Source: Anaerolineales bacterium (GTDB lineage Bacteria; Chloroflexota; Anaerolineae; Anaerolineales; Villigracilaceae). Taken from it: a stretch of DNA of 64,000 bases. Where the stretch lies: positions 62,001 to 126,000 of the forward strand of contig JACZJC010000074.1 of NCBI GenBank assembly GCA_014860745.1. The letters are read 5' to 3'. Below, piece by piece: positions 62,812 through 64,000 of this stretch. The notes under the pieces were generated by a model. It did no database searches, had not been told where the DNA came from, and saw only the letters and a list, made by a program, of their open reading frames with translations. The position numbers and the translations under genes were made by a program. Numbering within the stretch: position 1 is the stretch's first letter; each line of letters begins with the position of its first letter.

Positions 62812-64000
62812 CTACGCAGGGACTCTGCGCGCCTGCCAAAGTTCACGACCCCATAGCCATAAAGCGCCGAGGCCAAGGAACATCACGAACAAGCCGAATA
62901 TCCAGCCGACGTACGGCAATGCAAGCAGCAGCGCAACGATCACGACACCGATTACCAGCGGCCAGACTTTATGGTCAGCCAGTGCGGGGTTGAAGCGTCC
63001 AAGGATCCATTTTCCACTCAGCCATGCCACCACGATCTTGGTGACAAAGGCCGTGACAAGCACGAAGCCAACAATCAGGACGAAGATGGCAAGAATGCCA
63101 AGCCAAATGATGGTTCCACTTACGCCTCCAAGCGTCAGCATCCCAAATATGACTCCGCCCAGGATCATAACTGTGAGTATGACCAGCAGAGCAAAGAAGA
63201 ACGCAGCGTACGAAACCACGCCCCATCCGAGGCTTGCAGCGGGAGTCGTTTGCAGCTTGCCCATAACCGACTTCATGAATTTGGGGGCCAGCCAGCCAAG
63301 CAACAAACCAAACAGGATCAGAGTGACGATTGTGCGAATCAGGTCAAAGGACCATTGAGCGACTTTTTGTCCCATTGTCGGTTCTTTGTATTGAACGTTG
63401 GTGTCGGCAGCAGGCTCTTTTCGGGTCACCTTTCCGATCACGGAGCCGTCGGGGATTTGAATGTCGCTTGACTGGGTGTACACCAGGTTACCTTCGATCT
63501 TTGCATTCTCACCGATCGTGAATCCAGGTTGTACGCTTGGAACAGGAGTGCCCGTCTGCCACATGTATGCAGATGGGGGAGCGCCTGTCTCCGCATCGCC
63601 GACTTCAGCAACTACGTTTCCGCCGATTTGTCCGCGTAGTTCAAGTGCGCCTGCACCAAACATGGCATCACCGCCGACTTCACCGGAAACCAACGCCTGA
63701 CCGCCGCCAAAAAGGAAATCGCCATCTACAGCGCTTCCTTTTTTAGCTTCGAGGCTTGCGCCCCCGCCAAGCAGATCACCGCCGATGCTAGCTTCTTCGC
63801 CAAGTTGAAGGCCCGCACCTGCGATGCGGACATCATCGGTCACCGTCCCGTTGATCACGACGCTTTGGCCCATGGCGAACAAGTCGCCTTCGACGGTTCC
63901 ATTGATGACAATGACGGAGCCGGAAACGATGAGATCACCTTTGATGGTGCCGTCCAGTGTGAAATTGTTCGCGCCGACATAAACATCATCTTCAATGACT
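62812..64000 (-). CDS. Bactofilin/polymer-forming-like membrane protein (5' end outside window)
   Basis: C-terminal 395 residues or more of a larger protein; the frame stays open through the right edge. The N-terminal visible part is a string of short beta-helix-like repeats (VINGTVEGDLFAMGQSVVINGTV, ASIGGDLLGGGASLEAKKG, VGGDAMFGAGALELRGQIGG, KIEGNLVYTQSS) as in bactofilins. The last 180 residues have four or five membrane helices (TLILFGLLLGWLAPKFM, AFFFALLVILTVMILGGV, WLGILAIFVLIVGFVLV). The beta-repeat domain probably lies outside the membrane and may polymerise. A weaker internal start (TTG, 63882) would give 356 aa, but the frame continues upstream of it. Confidence 0.85.
   Translation of the reverse strand, partial: VIEDDVYVGANNFTLDGTIKGDLIVSGSVIVINGTVEGDLFAMGQSVVINGTVTDDVRIAGAGLQLGEEASIGGDLLGGGASLEAKKGSAVDGDFLFGGGQALVSGEVGGDAMFGAGALELRGQIGGNVVAEVGDAETGAPPSAYMWQTGTPVPSVQPGFTIGENAKIEGNLVYTQSSDIQIPDGSVIGKVTRKEPAADTNVQYKEPTMGQKVAQWSFDLIRTIVTLILFGLLLGWLAPKFMKSVMGKLQTTPAASLGWGVVSYAAFFFALLVILTVMILGGVIFGMLTLGGVSGTIIWLGILAIFVLIVGFVLVTAFVTKIVVAWLSGKWILGRFNPALADHKVWPLVIGVVIVALLLALPYVGWIFGLFVMFLGLGALWLWGRELWQARRVPA

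Overview
The window looks like a chromosomal segment of a member of the Chloroflexota, most probably class Anaerolineae. This is an inference from gene content and style: a membrane-anchored Ser/Thr kinase, paired formylglycine-generating-enzyme-like lipoproteins with Thr/Pro linkers, an archaeal-type isopentenyl phosphate kinase, Rex, polyferredoxins, a multihaem cytochrome cluster, and many short dispersed palindromic repeats, some of them inside genes. No rRNA, phage, transposase or CRISPR array is seen. One tRNA (Arg, CCG) is present. Both ends cut through genes: a kinase at the left and a bactofilin-like membrane protein at the right.

Layout. 0-3.1 kb: kinase, tpiA and a membrane metalloprotease-like protein. 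3.1-15.7 kb: a long leftward series of small metabolic and housekeeping genes (acetyltransferase, methyltransferases, VOC protein, C69 peptidase, DUF1801 proteins, amidase, PLP decarboxylase-like protein, sugar kinase, alcohol dehydrogenase, upp). 15.7-23.4 kb: rightward radical SAM/deazaflavin-reductase pair, an acyl-CoA synthetase and two FGE-like lipoproteins. 23.7-32.5 kb: a membrane propeller protein, a second amidase, fhs, isopentenyl phosphate kinase, thioesterase and psuG. 32.5-40.7 kb: an accessory-looking block with two divergent pairs of SPFH/band-7-like membrane proteins and a helical-repeat/S24 peptidase fusion; its rightward half is visibly AT-richer. 41.4-45.5 kb: a cold-shock gene with a structured leader, then a redox operon (dicluster ferredoxin, FAD reductase, cytochrome b-like protein, 18-haem cytochrome c). 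46.9-52.4 kb: atpA-atpG-atpD-atpC followed directly by an mreB-like gene; the Fo genes and atpH are not here. 52.5-64 kb: polyferredoxin pair, rex, SH3b lipoprotein, tRNA-Arg, PrsW protease, the TIGR03960/TIGR03936 radical SAM pair, a lipoprotein and the bactofilin-like protein.

Most notable observation. The methyltransferase gene at 6676-7443 (minus strand) is one continuous reading frame interrupted only by two adjacent in-frame UGA codons in the middle of the Rossmann fold. Ten to eleven bases after the second UGA comes a perfect 8-bp hairpin with a GUC loop (GGUCC if the closing pair opens). This is the geometry of a bacterial SECIS element, so the gene is a candidate selenoprotein with a tandem Sec-Sec pair. 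No sel genes lie in the window, so this rests on sequence geometry alone.

Other points worth attention are the duplicated SPFH-like system with its S24 protease fusion, a cspA leader resembling an attenuator, a 57-base remnant of a second mreB, a eukaryote-like formyl-THF ligase with a histone-like lysine tail, an insertion in the ATP synthase alpha subunit, and several dispersed repeats inserted in frame into coding sequences.
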